A stretch of 64,000 nucleotides of DNA from the NCBI GenBank assembly GCA_905220665.1, contig CAJNAR010000166.1, forward strand, positions 479,718 to 543,717, written 5' to 3'. This document shows positions 63,572 through 64,000 of the stretch, in pieces. Source of the stretch: Albugo candida (Eukaryota > Oomycota > Peronosporomycetes > Albuginales > Albuginaceae). A program made the translations under genes and the position numbers. The notes below the pieces were generated by a model. That model made no database searches and was not told the origin of the DNA. It worked only from the letters and a program-made list of their open reading frames with translations. Position 1 is the stretch's first letter; every line of letters starts with the position of its first letter.

Positions 63572-63870
63572 GATAGGATAATATGCGCACGTGCCCATTA
63601 GGCCCTTTCTGTGAGCTTGTCACCCAGCCTGATCCGACTAGTATCATGGTGATAGCGCTGTACGTGGAGCATTAAAGCGTCTGGTAGGGCGTCCTGGTTT
63701 CCTTGCTACACACATTCATGCAGCCCATCAGCTAATCACGTGCTGCTATAGAATCGGTGTTCGTTCAAATTCATTAAAAACGCGATCACTAAATATTATA
63801 ATTTAGACGTCTATACAAATGTTGACACTACGAGTAACAATAAATGTTTTCGGGGACCCGGAGACCCTGC
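63572..63870. other. Intergenic region right of the LINE array
   Basis: Unique-looking sequence with no gene or tRNA recognised. No target-site duplication or tRNA fragment is visible at the array's right edge. Confidence 0.4.
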
Positions 63871-64000
63871 CTACTTGAACGCAGCATCGATCCACTTTTT
63901 CAGCTGATCCTTATTGGCAGTCAGATGGACCGCAATGCACCTGCAGAACTCTCTTTTCAAAGTAGGACACGTGAGCTTCAATGAAATTGTGAGAGCCCGT
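63871..64000 (-). CDS. 3' end of an unidentified gene (partial)
   Basis: The minus-strand frame is open from the window edge (64000) to a TAG at 63871-63873. The last residues read ..TANKDQLKKWIDAAFK, an amphipathic, charged C-terminus. Only about 42 codons are visible, so the family cannot be named. It could also be the last exon of a spliced gene. Confidence 0.4.
   Translation of the reverse strand, partial: RALTISLKLTCPTLKREFCRCIAVHLTANKDQLKKWIDAAFK

Overview
This window looks like nuclear DNA of an oomycete. The signs are intron-poor, closely packed genes on both strands, very short introns (44-88 nt, mostly about 50), a secreted Kazal-type protease inhibitor, a sedolisin, and a flagellum/cilium gene (BBS9). 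A white-blister-rust-like (Albugo) compact genome would fit, but that is inference and no species marker was seen.

Layout. 1-4650 is gene-poor: an old direct duplication of about 1 kb (1-1050 and 3662-4590) flanks decayed coding fragments. 4651-30843 is a dense block of twelve genes: Kazal-like inhibitor (+), RNase H2 catalytic subunit with four introns (+), an S33-like alpha/beta-hydrolase that has lost its catalytic Ser and Asp (-), TAZ zinc-finger protein (+), aspartokinase (-), PX protein (-), RAE1-like WD40 mRNA-export factor (-), sedolisin/TPP1-like peptidase with a C-terminal membrane anchor (+), BBS9/PTHB1 (+), RBM26/27-like RNA-binding protein (+), a very long P4-ATPase flippase (+), and an acylated acidic PX protein (-). 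Most are housekeeping functions (DNA repair, amino-acid synthesis, RNA export, trafficking, cilium). The inhibitor and the two peptidases are the secreted or surface set.

30844-33128 is a mobile-element border: a degenerate foldback element with about 200-nt inverted arms enclosing a Mutator-like (MULE) transposase remnant, then an intact tRNA-Ala(AGC) gene on the minus strand.

33130-63571 is the most striking part: a head-to-tail array of L1-like non-LTR retrotransposons. It holds one solo 3' end, four copies of family A (two near full length, one 5'-truncated, one decayed at its 3' end) and one apparently intact family B element. The junctions are not random. The solo 3' end lies 1 bp upstream of the tRNA-Ala gene and is followed by a 16-bp repeat of the start of that tRNA. 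Every later junction carries a 15-bp piece matching nucleotides 1-15 of a tRNA-Lys-like gene. This points to a LINE group that cuts inside the tRNA A box (between tRNA nt 15 and 16), and that re-targets the duplicated tRNA fragment left by earlier insertions, so building the array.

63871-64000 holds the 3' end of an unidentified minus-strand gene. Gene models with introns were assembled by hand from splice signals, reading-frame continuity and known family sequences. No similarity search was run.
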